From the NCBI GenBank assembly GCA_965200685.1, contig OZ241379.1:744001-808000 (forward strand): DNA of 64,000 bases. Direction: 5' to 3'. Positions within the stretch are counted from its first letter, which is position 1. The number at the start of each line of letters is the position of its first letter. The notes beneath the pieces are model-generated. The model was not told the origin of the DNA. It saw only the letters and a program-made list of their open reading frames with translations, and did not search any database. The stretch is from Bin5 sp965200685. Lineage in GTDB: Bacteria; Chloroflexota; Anaerolineae; Caldilineales; Caldilineaceae. A program made the position numbers and the translations under genes. Shown in pieces: positions 8,249 through 17,800 of the stretch.

Positions 8249-9181
8249 ATGAGTGTTTTTGCCAAGACCCGTATCACGCACTCCTCGTTTGCTGAAATGA
8301 GCCCGATGGTACGACGCCGTCTTCTGTGGGGCATCTTCTTCATTTCGCCATGGATCATCGGTTTCCTGGCCTTCACCCTCTACCCGATTACCGCCTCTCT
8401 CTATTACGGCTTTACCAACTACAACATTCTCAATTTCACGCCCAAATGGGTAGGGACAGAGAACTATGTAGACCTGTTCACCAAGGATCATGTGTTCTGG
8501 GGTTCATTACAGGTGACGATCCAATATGTGGCGATGCTGGTCGGGTTGGCAACCATTTTCGATATCGGCATCGCCATGCTCCTCAACATGAACGTCAGAG
8601 GGCTATCCCTGTACCGCACTGTCTTCTATCTACCGGTGATGGTGCCGGTTGTGGCGGCCACGCTTACATGGGTCTGGATTCTCAACCCCCGCCATGGGCT
8701 GGTCAATGGGCTGCTGGACCGAGTCGGCATTGATGGCCCTCTTTGGTTGGCATCGCCTAGGACAGCACTCCTCTCACTGGTGCTCGTGGCTGTATGGGGC
8801 AGTGGCCGGGCCGTGCTCATCTATCTGGCGGGCTTGAAGGAAATTCCTCGGCATCTCTATGAGGCGTCCGAGATCGATGGCGCTAACTCTTGGCACAAGA
8901 TGTGGAACATCACCCTTCCCCTATTGACCCCTCAGATCCTTTTCAATGTCGTCACCATGACGATCTTCTCCTTCCAATCCATTGCCGCCCCCCTCATTAT
9001 GACCGACGGCGGCCCCAATCGTTCAACGCTTCTCTACGGTTTGCAACTCTACCGCCTCGCTTTTGAACGCCTACGTATGGGCTATGCCTCGGCTATGGCC
9101 TGGATCCTGTTTCTCCTGATTCTAGGGCTGACATTGGTGATGTTCTACGGGTCACGACGGTTTGTCCACTACGACAGGTAG
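8249..9181 (+). CDS. ABC transporter permease, MalF/UgpA type
   Basis: The 310-residue integral membrane subunit has about six TM segments. It starts with a basic cytoplasmic end, then RLLWGIFFISPWIIGFLAF. The EAA loop that contacts the ATPase is EIPRHLYEASEIDGANSWHK, with IDGA and the following ITLPLLTP. It pairs with the permease at 9248 and the binding protein at 6782. No ATPase gene is present in the window, so a shared MsmX/UgpC-like ATPase encoded elsewhere is expected (inference from family behaviour). Confidence 0.92.
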   Translation: MSVFAKTRITHSSFAEMSPMVRRRLLWGIFFISPWIIGFLAFTLYPITASLYYGFTNYNILNFTPKWVGTENYVDLFTKDHVFWGSLQVTIQYVAMLVGLATIFDIGIAMLLNMNVRGLSLYRTVFYLPVMVPVVAATLTWVWILNPRHGLVNGLLDRVGIDGPLWLASPRTALLSLVLVAVWGSGRAVLIYLAGLKEIPRHLYEASEIDGANSWHKMWNITLPLLTPQILFNVVTMTIFSFQSIAAPLIMTDGGPNRSTLLYGLQLYRLAFERLRMGYASAMAWILFLLILGLTLVMFYGSRRFVHYDR

Positions 9182-9247
9182 TTTGATACAGAAGATTTTG
9201 TCAATGGATATACAAAATTTTCCTGTGAAATAGAGGCACTGACGGCC

Positions 9248-10138
9248 ATGACAGACCTAGCCACCAGCGGTAATCTACCGACAACGATTCCATCCGGCTC
9301 GGTGAGCGCGCGCACTGAGCGGCTGTTACAGCAGACAGGCGCACATCTAGTTCTGATCTTTTTCGGTATCATCTTTATGCTGCCGTTCCTGTGGATGCTG
9401 TCCAGCTCCTTGAAACCTGCGGCCGATATCTTCCAGATCCCTGTACGCCTGATCCCCCAGACGATCACCTTTGAGAACTATCCTGAAGCGATCCAAGCGA
9501 TCCGCTTCCTGCGCTATCTGAGCAACACGTTTTTCTATGCCATTGCCATCATGGTGGGGGCTGTTCTCTCCAATGTGTTTATCGGCTACGGGTTCGCACG
9601 CATCAATTGGCCAGGCCGGGATATCATCTTTATCCTCGTCATCTCAACCATGATGCTACCCCACCAAGTACGCTTTATCCCGCTGTTTATCACCTATAGC
9701 CGCATTGGCTGGTTGGATACCTTTAACCCCCTGATCGTACCGGCCTTTTTCGGCAATGCCTTTTTCATCTTTCTAGTACGTCAGTTTATGCTGACATTCC
9801 CCAAGGAGCTGGATGATGCAGCACGGGTTGATGGGGCCAATGAACTGATGATCTTCTCCCGCATTGTGGTGCCCCTCTCCAAACCGGCCATCATCACCAT
9901 TGCCATCTTCGAATTCATGCATGGCTGGCACGATTTTATCGGCCCCCTAGTCTACCTGCGGGACCCAGACCTCTATACCCTTTCCGTGGGCCTACGGCTC
10001 TACTTCACCCAACATGGTGCGGAATGGGGCCTACTGATGGCCGCGTCCACTCTCTTCACCCTGCCTATGGTCGTGGTCTTCTTCTTTGCTCAACGCACGT
10101 TTATTGAGGGCATCAGCTTTACCGGCGTCAAAGGCTAA
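9248..10138 (+). CDS. ABC transporter permease, MalG/UgpE type
   Basis: The 296-residue partner permease has six predicted TM segments. It contains LPFLWMLSSSLKPAADIFQIP near the N-terminus and the EAA loop FPKELDDAARVDGANELMIF followed by RIVVPLSKPAI. It forms the translocation pore as a heterodimer with the upstream permease. The 66-nt gap from the previous stop is AT-rich, and no separate promoter is evident. The oxygenase gene follows 71 nt downstream in the same direction. Confidence 0.92.
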   Translation: MTDLATSGNLPTTIPSGSVSARTERLLQQTGAHLVLIFFGIIFMLPFLWMLSSSLKPAADIFQIPVRLIPQTITFENYPEAIQAIRFLRYLSNTFFYAIAIMVGAVLSNVFIGYGFARINWPGRDIIFILVISTMMLPHQVRFIPLFITYSRIGWLDTFNPLIVPAFFGNAFFIFLVRQFMLTFPKELDDAARVDGANELMIFSRIVVPLSKPAIITIAIFEFMHGWHDFIGPLVYLRDPDLYTLSVGLRLYFTQHGAEWGLLMAASTLFTLPMVVVFFFAQRTFIEGISFTGVKG

Positions 10139-10209
10139 CAACAAAGGCGCGAGAGAAGAACCAAGCAGTACAATACCTATATTTGCACTTCTCAAAAGGA
10201 GTCCGATTG

Positions 10210-11085
10210 ATGGAGGAAAGCAAGATGAGTACCTGGACACCCACTGCTGAACAGGCAAGACAATTTGAGGAGGATGGCTACTTTATTGTACGCAATGTCA
10301 TCCCCCAGGCGAGTGCGGCTGAATGCCGGGGGGTGATCAAAAATACCATTCTCATGCCCGAGCCGGATGAGTCGGCCGATGCAGACCCGATGGACCCCAT
10401 GGGGAATTCGCCTAGGGCGCGAGCCGCACGTTTTCGCAAGTTGAGCAATTTCTGTTTCCGTTCTCCATTGATCTGGCTCACTGTCCACGGCGGCCCAGCC
10501 ATAGCCCGGATCGCCCGCTACTTCCTAGGGGATGATCTGATCCTGAAGTTCAATAGCTGTTTCCTGAAACCGGCCCGCACCGGCAGTGCCACCCCTTGGC
10601 ACCAAGACAATGGCCTGTGGCGGGATGGCGAAACCACACCCTTCAACTTTTGGATGGCACTGGATCCGGCCACCCGTTCAAATGGCTGTTTGCAGATACT
10701 CCCCGGCAGCCATAAGGGCGAAATTGTGCCCCATGTGCTCTACCCGGATAGTATCCATGGGGAGTTGCCGCGCCCTTTGGTGCGCGAAACCTGTACACAG
10801 CACAGGATCCGCCATGTTGAGCTAGAACCAGGAGATATTGTCTGCTGGCACAGCAGCATCTGGCACTATAGCCCACCCAACCCCAGTGACCAGAGCCGCA
10901 TTGCCATCGCCGGTGTCTATACAACGCCCCAGATCATTCGCGAGAATCCTCAACAGTATTTCCGCAACTACCTATGGGTGATGCAGAATGGGACACTGTG
11001 CGAACAGTTCCCAGCGCAGCAGTATCCCATTCACACAAATGCCCAGAAAGCACCGCCCTGGGCCAAGGCTGAAGAGACTGTTTGA
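10210..11085 (+). CDS. Phytanoyl-CoA dioxygenase family protein (Fe(II)/2-oxoglutarate oxygenase)
   Basis: The 291-residue PhyH-family non-haem iron oxygenase has the iron-binding HxD in TPWHQDNGLW (His131, Asp133 from this start) and the distal His in GDIVCWHSSIWHYS (about His219/His224). The 2-oxoglutarate-binding Arg is in NPSDQSRIAI. ATG 10210 is chosen because AGGAG at 10197-10201 lies 8 nt away. An upstream TTG at 10183 is unlikely, and an ATG at 10225 with GGAGG is a close alternative. Its place in the transporter operon suggests it hydroxylates the imported compound or a derivative (inference). Confidence 0.85.
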   Translation: MEESKMSTWTPTAEQARQFEEDGYFIVRNVIPQASAAECRGVIKNTILMPEPDESADADPMDPMGNSPRARAARFRKLSNFCFRSPLIWLTVHGGPAIARIARYFLGDDLILKFNSCFLKPARTGSATPWHQDNGLWRDGETTPFNFWMALDPATRSNGCLQILPGSHKGEIVPHVLYPDSIHGELPRPLVRETCTQHRIRHVELEPGDIVCWHSSIWHYSPPNPSDQSRIAIAGVYTTPQIIRENPQQYFRNYLWVMQNGTLCEQFPAQQYPIHTNAQKAPPWAKAEETV

Positions 11086-11089
11086 GATG

Positions 11090-11512
11090 TCAGCTCTGCT
11101 TGGGATGTAAGGTGGTGCCCGGCCACATGGTATCTACTTCGCTTACGTCAATGGTGATGCCGTCGGGATCCTCTACTTTGAAGGCCGGCTCCTGCAAGTT
11201 ATTGGGGTCCACAGGCACTTTGCCCCCCAAGCCATCGGAGAAGATGGTGAACCCCAGCTCCTGCAGACGGCGGGCTGCGGCCGCCACATCAGGAACACCA
11301 ACACCGATGTGTAGGTAGTCCAGCATGCCAGACACATGCTGCGGGCGTATATCCCCCTCATGTTGGAATACCGCGAAGTTGTGATATCCGTCGGTCAAGT
11401 CATAGCGGCTGGCCCGCTTCTTCACCACCCGCAGGCCCAGGCCATCACGCCATAGACGGATCGACCGCTCCAGATTGGAAGCTCGTACCCCTACATGAAT
11501 CAAGACGCTCAT
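11090..11512 (-). CDS. VOC (glyoxalase/dioxygenase) superfamily protein
   Basis: The 140-residue single VOC module has paired beta-alpha-beta-beta-beta units. MSVLIHVGVRASNLERSIRL supplies the first metal His, MLDYLHIGVGVPDVAAAARR the second half, and AFKVEDPDGITIDVSEV the Glu/Asp region near the C-terminus. Such proteins isomerise, cleave or conjugate small molecules around a divalent metal. The ATG at 11512 is preferred over an upstream start because AAGGAG lies 7 nt before it. It is convergent with the oxygenase and only 4 bp apart. The TPP-enzyme gene lies just upstream on the same strand (57-nt gap), so the two are probably co-transcribed. Confidence 0.82.
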   Translation of the reverse strand: MSVLIHVGVRASNLERSIRLWRDGLGLRVVKKRASRYDLTDGYHNFAVFQHEGDIRPQHVSGMLDYLHIGVGVPDVAAAARRLQELGFTIFSDGLGGKVPVDPNNLQEPAFKVEDPDGITIDVSEVDTMWPGTTLHPKQS

Positions 11513-11569
11513 TGGATAACTCCTTACCATGTGTACTATGCGAATTGTCTGCAGGTCCACGGGGAACGA

Positions 11570-13216
11570 TCAGCACTCCCAGCGAGACCGGCGGGCTTCA
11601 AGGTTGGAATGGACATCAAGCAGCACTGTCTGCCCAGCGGCGTTGAGCTGTTGAGCACGTTGGAGAGCAGGAACCATCTGCGCGGGTTTTCTGACCGTGA
11701 TGCCGACCGCCCCCAATCCTTCGGCAATCTTAGCGTAGTCACCGCTCATGTGAGTGGTCCCGTAGCGTTCCCGTGCGCTAGACATTGCCGGCAGCGGGTA
11801 GGTGGCCATGCCGCGGTTGTTCAACAGCACTGTGGTAATGGGGAGCTGCGCGCGCACGGCTGTTTCAAGGTCCAGGCCGGACATACCAAAGGCACCATCG
11901 CCCATGAGATTGAGACAGAATTTATGCGGATGTGCCAATTTGGCCCCCATGATGAGCGGGAGACCAAAGCCGAGGTGGGTCGTCTTCCCCCAACCGATGT
12001 AGCTATGTGGCACGGTTGCCGTGTAAAAGGGGATAATGGAGTCGCGCGGGGCCCCTGCATCATGGGTGACGATGCTATTTTCCCAGTCAAGGGTCTGCTC
12101 AATATCGTGGATGACCCGATAGGTATTTAAGGGCTCTTCCTCTGAAGTCAGCAAGGGCCGCCACTCATCCAACCACTGCTTTCGACAGGCGGCAATCTCC
12201 GCAGCCACCTCATGCTGGGCCCCCCGTGTATCCCCGACCTGGTCCTTGACCGCTTCAATGAGGGCTTGCAGGGTCAGCTTGGCATCGCCGAGCAGGCCGA
12301 TGTCAACCGCTTCATCTTTGTTGATGTCATGCGGATTGTTGGTGTTGTGGAGAATGACTTTGCCCGGGGCAATGGCCTGCCCATAGGAGACCCTGGTCAG
12401 GCTGGAGCCGATAGCCAGCAGCACATCACATTCCTGTAGCCAACGATGTGCGGGCAAGGTTGTGGCAGCGCTCCCCGCGCCCAGCGAAAGAGGATGCCGC
12501 TCGTCAAAGGCAGATTTGCCCGGCATGGTACAGAATACGGGGATGCCTGTACGCTCGGCCAATTCTCTGAGCTGCGCGCTGGCCCCCGCCAGCAATACAC
12601 CGCCCCCCGCCCAAATGAGCGGTCGCTCCGCCTGCAGGAGTCTCTTGACCGCCTCTTCAATATCCCTAGGGGCTGGTACCTGGCGCATGAGAGCTGGCGG
12701 CCGGTAGGCGTCCAGCCTGTCCGCAGGAACTTCCTGCTCACAGACATCTACAAGCATCTCAACCACAACCGGGCCAGGCGGTCCATTCCGCAGAGCATGG
12801 AAGGCCCGCCGCATCACGGCAGCGACCTGATCCGGCCGGTAGATCGCTTCCACCCGTTTGACCAGGCCTTCATAGTTCCGCACCGCGGAAAAATTGGGGC
12901 GGACAGCGAGCTGGTCCAGCCGTACACCCCCTGGCAAGACCAAGATCGGGCTGTTGTCAGCAAAGGCCTGAGCAATACCACCCATGGCGTTTTCCGCCCC
13001 GGCCTGGGACTGCACCGCGACGACGCCGAAACGCTGGCGATCACTGGTGCGGCTGTACCCGTCAGCCGCCATGACCGCGCCCCGTTCATGGCGGAAGTTG
13101 ATGGGCCGGATCCCCACCTGGGCAGCCGCCTCAATCAGCGGATTCGAAGGATAACAGGCCAGCCACTCAACGCCTTCTTGCTTCAGAATATGCGCGACCG
13201 CTTCAATGCCATTCAT
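11570..13216 (-). CDS. Thiamine-diphosphate-dependent enzyme, acetolactate synthase-like
   Basis: The 548-residue three-domain TPP enzyme has the catalytic Glu44 in FRHERGAVMAADGYS, a central domain with PLIWAGGGVLLAGA, and the TPP/Mg motif in LMGDGAFGMSGLDLETAV ending LLNN. It resembles acetolactate synthase, benzoylformate decarboxylase and related decarboligases. No regulatory small subunit or ilvC lies nearby, so branched-chain biosynthesis is unlikely. With the transporter, oxygenase, VOC and enolase-family genes it more likely decarboxylates or ligates a 2-oxo acid in a catabolic route (inference). Confidence 0.85.
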   Translation of the reverse strand: MNGIEAVAHILKQEGVEWLACYPSNPLIEAAAQVGIRPINFRHERGAVMAADGYSRTSDRQRFGVVAVQSQAGAENAMGGIAQAFADNSPILVLPGGVRLDQLAVRPNFSAVRNYEGLVKRVEAIYRPDQVAAVMRRAFHALRNGPPGPVVVEMLVDVCEQEVPADRLDAYRPPALMRQVPAPRDIEEAVKRLLQAERPLIWAGGGVLLAGASAQLRELAERTGIPVFCTMPGKSAFDERHPLSLGAGSAATTLPAHRWLQECDVLLAIGSSLTRVSYGQAIAPGKVILHNTNNPHDINKDEAVDIGLLGDAKLTLQALIEAVKDQVGDTRGAQHEVAAEIAACRKQWLDEWRPLLTSEEEPLNTYRVIHDIEQTLDWENSIVTHDAGAPRDSIIPFYTATVPHSYIGWGKTTHLGFGLPLIMGAKLAHPHKFCLNLMGDGAFGMSGLDLETAVRAQLPITTVLLNNRGMATYPLPAMSSARERYGTTHMSGDYAKIAEGLGAVGITVRKPAQMVPALQRAQQLNAAGQTVLLDVHSNLEARRSRWEC

Positions 13217-13319
13217 CAGTCTATCCCCTTACGACGCGTCATGCGCTCATTCTCTGTGGCCAGGTCGGCAACCGTGTACTCCAACGCAGCCAACTCGTCC
13301 CCACAGCTTACCCGGTCTT

Positions 13320-13434
13320 GTTTCACAATCCCCTAGCGAGGATTCGTTGTTTTCTGACAGAGATATTCTCATGTAGAATCATACGCGCAAGATGGAAGTT
13401 TCAATCCCCTAGCGGGGATTTGTTATTTTCTGAA
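13320..13434 (+). CRISPR. Two-repeat CRISPR remnant (one spacer)
   Basis: Repeat 2 (13398-13434, 37 nt) starts GTTTCAATCCCC and contains the palindrome AATCCCC-TAGC-GGGGATT, typical of CRISPR repeats. Repeat 1 (13320-13358) is a degenerate copy with a 2-bp insertion and several substitutions. The 39-bp spacer is unique. No further repeat, leader or cas gene is visible in the 13217-13624 gap, which otherwise holds only the promoter at 13535. Orientation is arbitrary. Confidence 0.6.
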
Positions 13435-13534
13435 GGCTGAACTGCGGGCGGAGATCGTACCCTTCGTTCATTTCAATGCGCCGTAAGATATAAAATAGCC
13501 TATCTGTTAAGAATTGTCAAACAGGGAAATCTAT

Positions 13535-13563
13535 TTGCATAGCGTAGAACGCGAAGATAGGAT
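13535..13563 (+). promoter_or_regulatory. Promoter for the enolase-superfamily gene
   Basis: TTGCAT (13535-13540), a 17-bp spacer and TAGGAT (13558-13563) lie 61 nt ahead of the ATG. The -10 is identical to that of the ABC operon, but the palindrome arm is absent. Confidence 0.55.
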
Positions 13564-13624
13564 ATAGTGACAGCTCGGTTCACCATTTCTCATGCCAAAT
13601 CACACCTAGCAGGAAGTACACCCA

Positions 13625-14746
13625 ATGAAAATCATTGAAGTCAAAACAATCGTCATTCGCAATATACCGCCCTATCGTGGTGGTCGTCTCTGGCTCTTTG
13701 TACAACTCAATACGGACGCCGGCATCAGCGGCCTGGGCGAACGCCCATCGGGCAATGCTATCAATCTGGATGCACAGATGCGGCTGCTTCAAGATTTAGG
13801 AGAACAGTTTGTTATTGGCAGCAATCCGTTTCAGGTCGAAAAACTATGGCAAACGATCTTTGCCTCCCGGCACGACTATCGTCATCCTGGGTTGGATATG
13901 ACGCCCGCTTTGAGCGCGCTGGAAATGGCCTGTTGGGACATTATCGGCAAAGCAACAGGGCAGCCTGTCTACAATTTATTAGGCGGCCAGTGTCATGAGA
14001 AACTCAGAGCCTACGCCTATATGCCCACCGAAGGGATCTGGGAACAGCCAGAAAAGGCCGGGGAGATCGCGGCCCAGCTTGTGGCCGAGGGCAATACGGC
14101 CTGTAAGTTCGATCCCTTTACGCCTTTATTCCCCCACCCCCGGGATTTTTCGCTGAAGACAATGCGCCATGTGGCGCGGATTTTTCAATGTATCCGCGAT
14201 GCGGTAGGAGATGATCTGGAGATCGGCATCGGCACACATGGCCAGTTTAGCACCGCTGGGGCCATCCGTGTCGCCAAAATCCTAGAGGAGTTCAACCCAT
14301 TTTGGTTTGAGGAGCCGGTCCCACCGGAGAACATCGACGAAATGGCCCGGGTGGCCGCGCACACCAGCATCCCTATCGCCACAGGCGAACGGCTGGTCAC
14401 GAAATTTGAATTTGCTGAACTGCTCAAGAAGCAGGCCGCGCAGATCATCCAGTTGGATGTAGGGCAATGTGGCGGCATATTGGAGTCAAAGAAGATCGCC
14501 AGTATGGCCGAAGCCCATTACGCTATGATTGCGCCCCATATGTACTGTGGGCCGGTCGCGGCGGCCGCGGCCGTACAACTCGATACCTGCTCACCGAATT
14601 TCTTGATCCAAGAATACAATGGCACCGATCTCCATCGCCACATCTTCAAGGAACCGATTCAGGTTGAGAACGGGTATATCATCCCCCCGACCGGGCCAGG
14701 CCTGGGCGTGGAACTTGACGAGGCGGTCGTCAAACGACAGTCATAG
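13625..14746 (+). CDS. Mandelate racemase/muconate lactonizing enzyme family protein
   Basis: The 373-residue enolase-superfamily member has an N-terminal capping domain (MKIIEVKTIVIRN, LSALEMACWDIIGKATGQPVY) followed by a TIM barrel with metal-ligand strands. These include GIGTHGQFS, FWFEEPVPPEN and IPIATGERLVTKFEF; a conserved late barrel stretch is APHMYCGPVAAAAAVQL. The pattern is closest to sugar-acid dehydratases such as galactonate or mannonate dehydratase, but the exact substrate is not assignable. AGGAAG at 13611-13616 precedes the ATG. It probably dehydrates an acid sugar produced or imported by the neighbouring catabolic genes (inference). Confidence 0.85.
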   Translation: MKIIEVKTIVIRNIPPYRGGRLWLFVQLNTDAGISGLGERPSGNAINLDAQMRLLQDLGEQFVIGSNPFQVEKLWQTIFASRHDYRHPGLDMTPALSALEMACWDIIGKATGQPVYNLLGGQCHEKLRAYAYMPTEGIWEQPEKAGEIAAQLVAEGNTACKFDPFTPLFPHPRDFSLKTMRHVARIFQCIRDAVGDDLEIGIGTHGQFSTAGAIRVAKILEEFNPFWFEEPVPPENIDEMARVAAHTSIPIATGERLVTKFEFAELLKKQAAQIIQLDVGQCGGILESKKIASMAEAHYAMIAPHMYCGPVAAAAAVQLDTCSPNFLIQEYNGTDLHRHIFKEPIQVENGYIIPPTGPGLGVELDEAVVKRQS

Positions 14747-14795
14747 CTTTGCACTGTGTACTGACACGCTATCTCCATAGACTGAGGATGTAACC

Positions 14796-14873
14796 ATGTT
14801 AAAGAAAATTTGGGGGTGGTTATTCCCTCCAAAGCGGCGCATGCTCCGCAAATATAGGCAGGACTTACCATGA
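14796..14873 (+). CDS. 25-residue basic leader ORF coupled to the first Eco57I-like gene
   Basis: ATG at 14796 with GAGGATG just upstream opens a 25-codon frame encoding MLKKIWGWLFPPKRRMLRKY plus five residues. Its TGA overlaps the ATG of the next gene as ATGA. The peptide is rich in Lys/Arg with a Trp/Phe core, as in membrane-active or leader peptides; no family is recognised. The good Shine-Dalgarno and exact stop-start overlap argue that it is translated and couples expression of the methyltransferase gene. It is absent before the second paralogue. Confidence 0.5.
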   Translation: MLKKIWGWLFPPKRRMLRKYRQDLP

Positions 14874-17800
14874 CCACACCCAGCACCCACAACGCCATCG
14901 CATCTACTCTGAAGAGAATAGCGGCAGCCAAGTTCACGGACGCCAACCGCGAGCTGCTGGCCGTTTTGGGATACCACAGCGACCGCACCTTGGATGGGCA
15001 GACGGGCCGCGTTGCCGACTTTATCACACACCCCAACACTGCCATAGAGCACACGTTTACCCAACAGGCCACATCCGCGCAGCTCATCTTTCAGGTGACG
15101 AGCGATGAAATCCAAGACGCAGCACAGGCCCAAGGCAGACTGTTAGACGCCACTACCTTCGATCATCAAGGCATGGCCCAGAGTTTTCTCTTTATGGCCG
15201 TGGACCTGAAGGGCACACGCTATCCACGTGGCCAATACGCCAACTTTACCCGGGCCATCAACAAACGCTTCCCCGCACCAACTGTCGTCCTCTTCAAAAC
15301 AGCCGACCACCTGCTCACCCTAGCCTTTGTCCATCGCCGCGCGCACAAACACCACCCAGACCGGGATGTGCTGGGCAGCGTCTCATTGGTGCGGGAGATC
15401 GACCCCACCAACCCACACAGGGCCCATCTGGATATCCTACAAGAGCTGTCCCTAGAAAAGTGTCTGGGCTGGATGAACGCCAATGGCAAGCCGCGTAACT
15501 TCGACGGACTGTTGGCCGCTTGGCTGGATGCCCTGGACACTGAGGAACTGAACCGGCAGTTCTACAGAGACCTGTTCGCTTGGTTCAGCCGCGCGACCCA
15601 GGAGGCCACCTTTCCCACCAAGGAAGCCAAGACCCTACCAGCCGAAGAGCATATCATCCGCCTTATCACCCGCCTGCTGTTTGTCTGGTTCATCAAAGAG
15701 AAGGGCCTGATTGCAGAGGATTTGTTCGTTGAAGCCAAAGTTGAGCACCTGCTGCATGACTATGACCCTGTCAACGGTGATTCCTACTACCGCGCCATTC
15801 TGCAGAACCTGTTCTTCGCTACCCTCAACACCGAGATCAACAGGCGCGGTTTCAGCAAGGCCAGCAACACTACCCACAGGGACCCCTCCCGCTACCGCTA
15901 TGCGAATGAGATCGCGGACCCGGACAACCTCTTGGAGCTGTTCGCACAGACACCCTTCATCAATGGCGGCCTGTTCGACTGCCTCGACAGCTATGAAGCC
16001 AGCAACCAGGGCGGCTATCGTATCGACTGTTTCAGCGACAACCCCAACCAGCGCAAGAACTATTCTATCCCCAATCGACTCTTCTTTGACGACCAGGGCC
16101 TGCTCCCCCTCTTCAACCGCTACAAGTTCACGGTAGAGGAGAACACCCCCACCGAGCAGGAGGTGGCCCTGGACCCAGAGCTGCTGGGCAAGGTCTTTGA
16201 GAATCTGCTGGCCGCCTACAACCCCGAAACCCGCTCAACCGCGCGCCAGCAGACCGGCTCCTACTATACGCCCCGGCCAGTGGTCGATTTCATGGTGGAC
16301 GAAGCCCTGACCGCAGCCATAGCCACCCGCTGTCCGCCCATGGATGGCGATATGGAGGACCGCCTGCGCGGGCTGCTGGACTATGCGGTTGCCTTTGATG
16401 ATGCCGATGAACTGTTTGAGGAACGTGAACGCCTGGGCATCGTGCGCGCCATCGCTCACCTCACTGTCCTCGACCCAGCCGTCGGCTCCGGGGCTTTCCC
16501 CATGGGTGTGCTACATAAGCTGACCCTGGCCCTGCGACGCCTAGACCAAGACAACAAACGCTGGGAACAGGTGCAAAAAGAGCTGGCCGGGCAACGGGCC
16601 CTCTCCGCATTTGATACGCAAGACCAGCAGGAGCGCAAAGAGGAACTCGCCGACATCAGCGATACCTTTGAACGCTACCGGGATTCCGACTTCGGACGTA
16701 AGCTCTATCTCATCCAAAACAGCATCTTCGGCGTAGACATCCAGACCATCGCCACACAGATCGCCAAGCTGCGCTTCTTCATCTCCCTAGCCATCGAACA
16801 GGAACCCGACCCAGATGCCGACAACTACGGCATCAAGCCCTTGCCCAACCTAGAGACCCGCTTTGTCGCTGCCAATACCCTGCTGCCCCTGGACAAACCC
16901 CTGCAGATGCCCTTGGCCCAGACCGATAGCGTTACCCAACTGCAGCAGGAATTGAACACCAACCGCGAGCGATACTTCCATGCCACTACCCGCGCCAAGA
17001 AACGGGAGTGCATGAAGAATGACCGGCAACTACGGGATGAATTGGCAGCTACGTTGAAACAGGGCGGACTGCCGGCCGCTGATGCCGAGAAGATCGCGCA
17101 GTGGGACCCCTACGACCAGAACGCCAGCACAGATTGGTTCGACTCGGAGTATATGTTCGGTGTGAAAGAAGGCTTTGATGTGGTCATCGGCAACCCGCCC
17201 TATATCCAACTGCAGAGAAACGGCGGCAGATTGGGCAAACGCTACAAGGACGCCGGCTACCACACCTTCGCCCGCACCGGCGACATCTACCAGCTTTTCT
17301 ATGAGAAAGGCTGTCAACTGCTCACACCTCAACATGGCCTCTTGTCCTATATCACCTCCAACAGTTGGCTGAAGGCAGAATATGGCAAATCCACACGTCG
17401 TTACTTCTCCGAGTGGCATACACCCCTGAAATTGCTAGAAATGGGCAAGGACATCTTTGACAACACCATCGTTGACACCAACATTCTGATCGTGCGTGAG
17501 GGAAAACATAACGAAATCAGCAAAGCTGTGGACATGGACCGTCTGCCGGTAAAGGCTTTCCCACCGGACGAGAATCTCTGGGGGACAGTGCGACCACAGG
17601 GTGACAAGCCGTGGCGCGCGCTTACAGCCATTGAGCAGGCCATTATGGACAAGATAGAGAGCATCGGAACCCCGCTGAAAGAGTGGGACGTGTCTATCTA
17701 TATCGGTATCAAAACCGGTCTCAATGATGCCTTTGTCATAGACGATGCGACCCGGCAGGCGTTGGTCGCCGCAGATCCACATTCAGCCGAAATCATTAAG

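Noticed and set aside
12446..13336. Long plus-strand ORF of 296 codons opposite the TPP enzyme
   Set aside because: It is a shadow of a well-conserved gene on the other strand, has no ribosome-binding site and its translation is rich in Arg/Pro/His with no family pattern.
13217..13624. Possible cas genes or more CRISPR repeats around the remnant
   Set aside because: No third repeat at the expected 75-77-bp spacing and no cas-like reading frame nearby.
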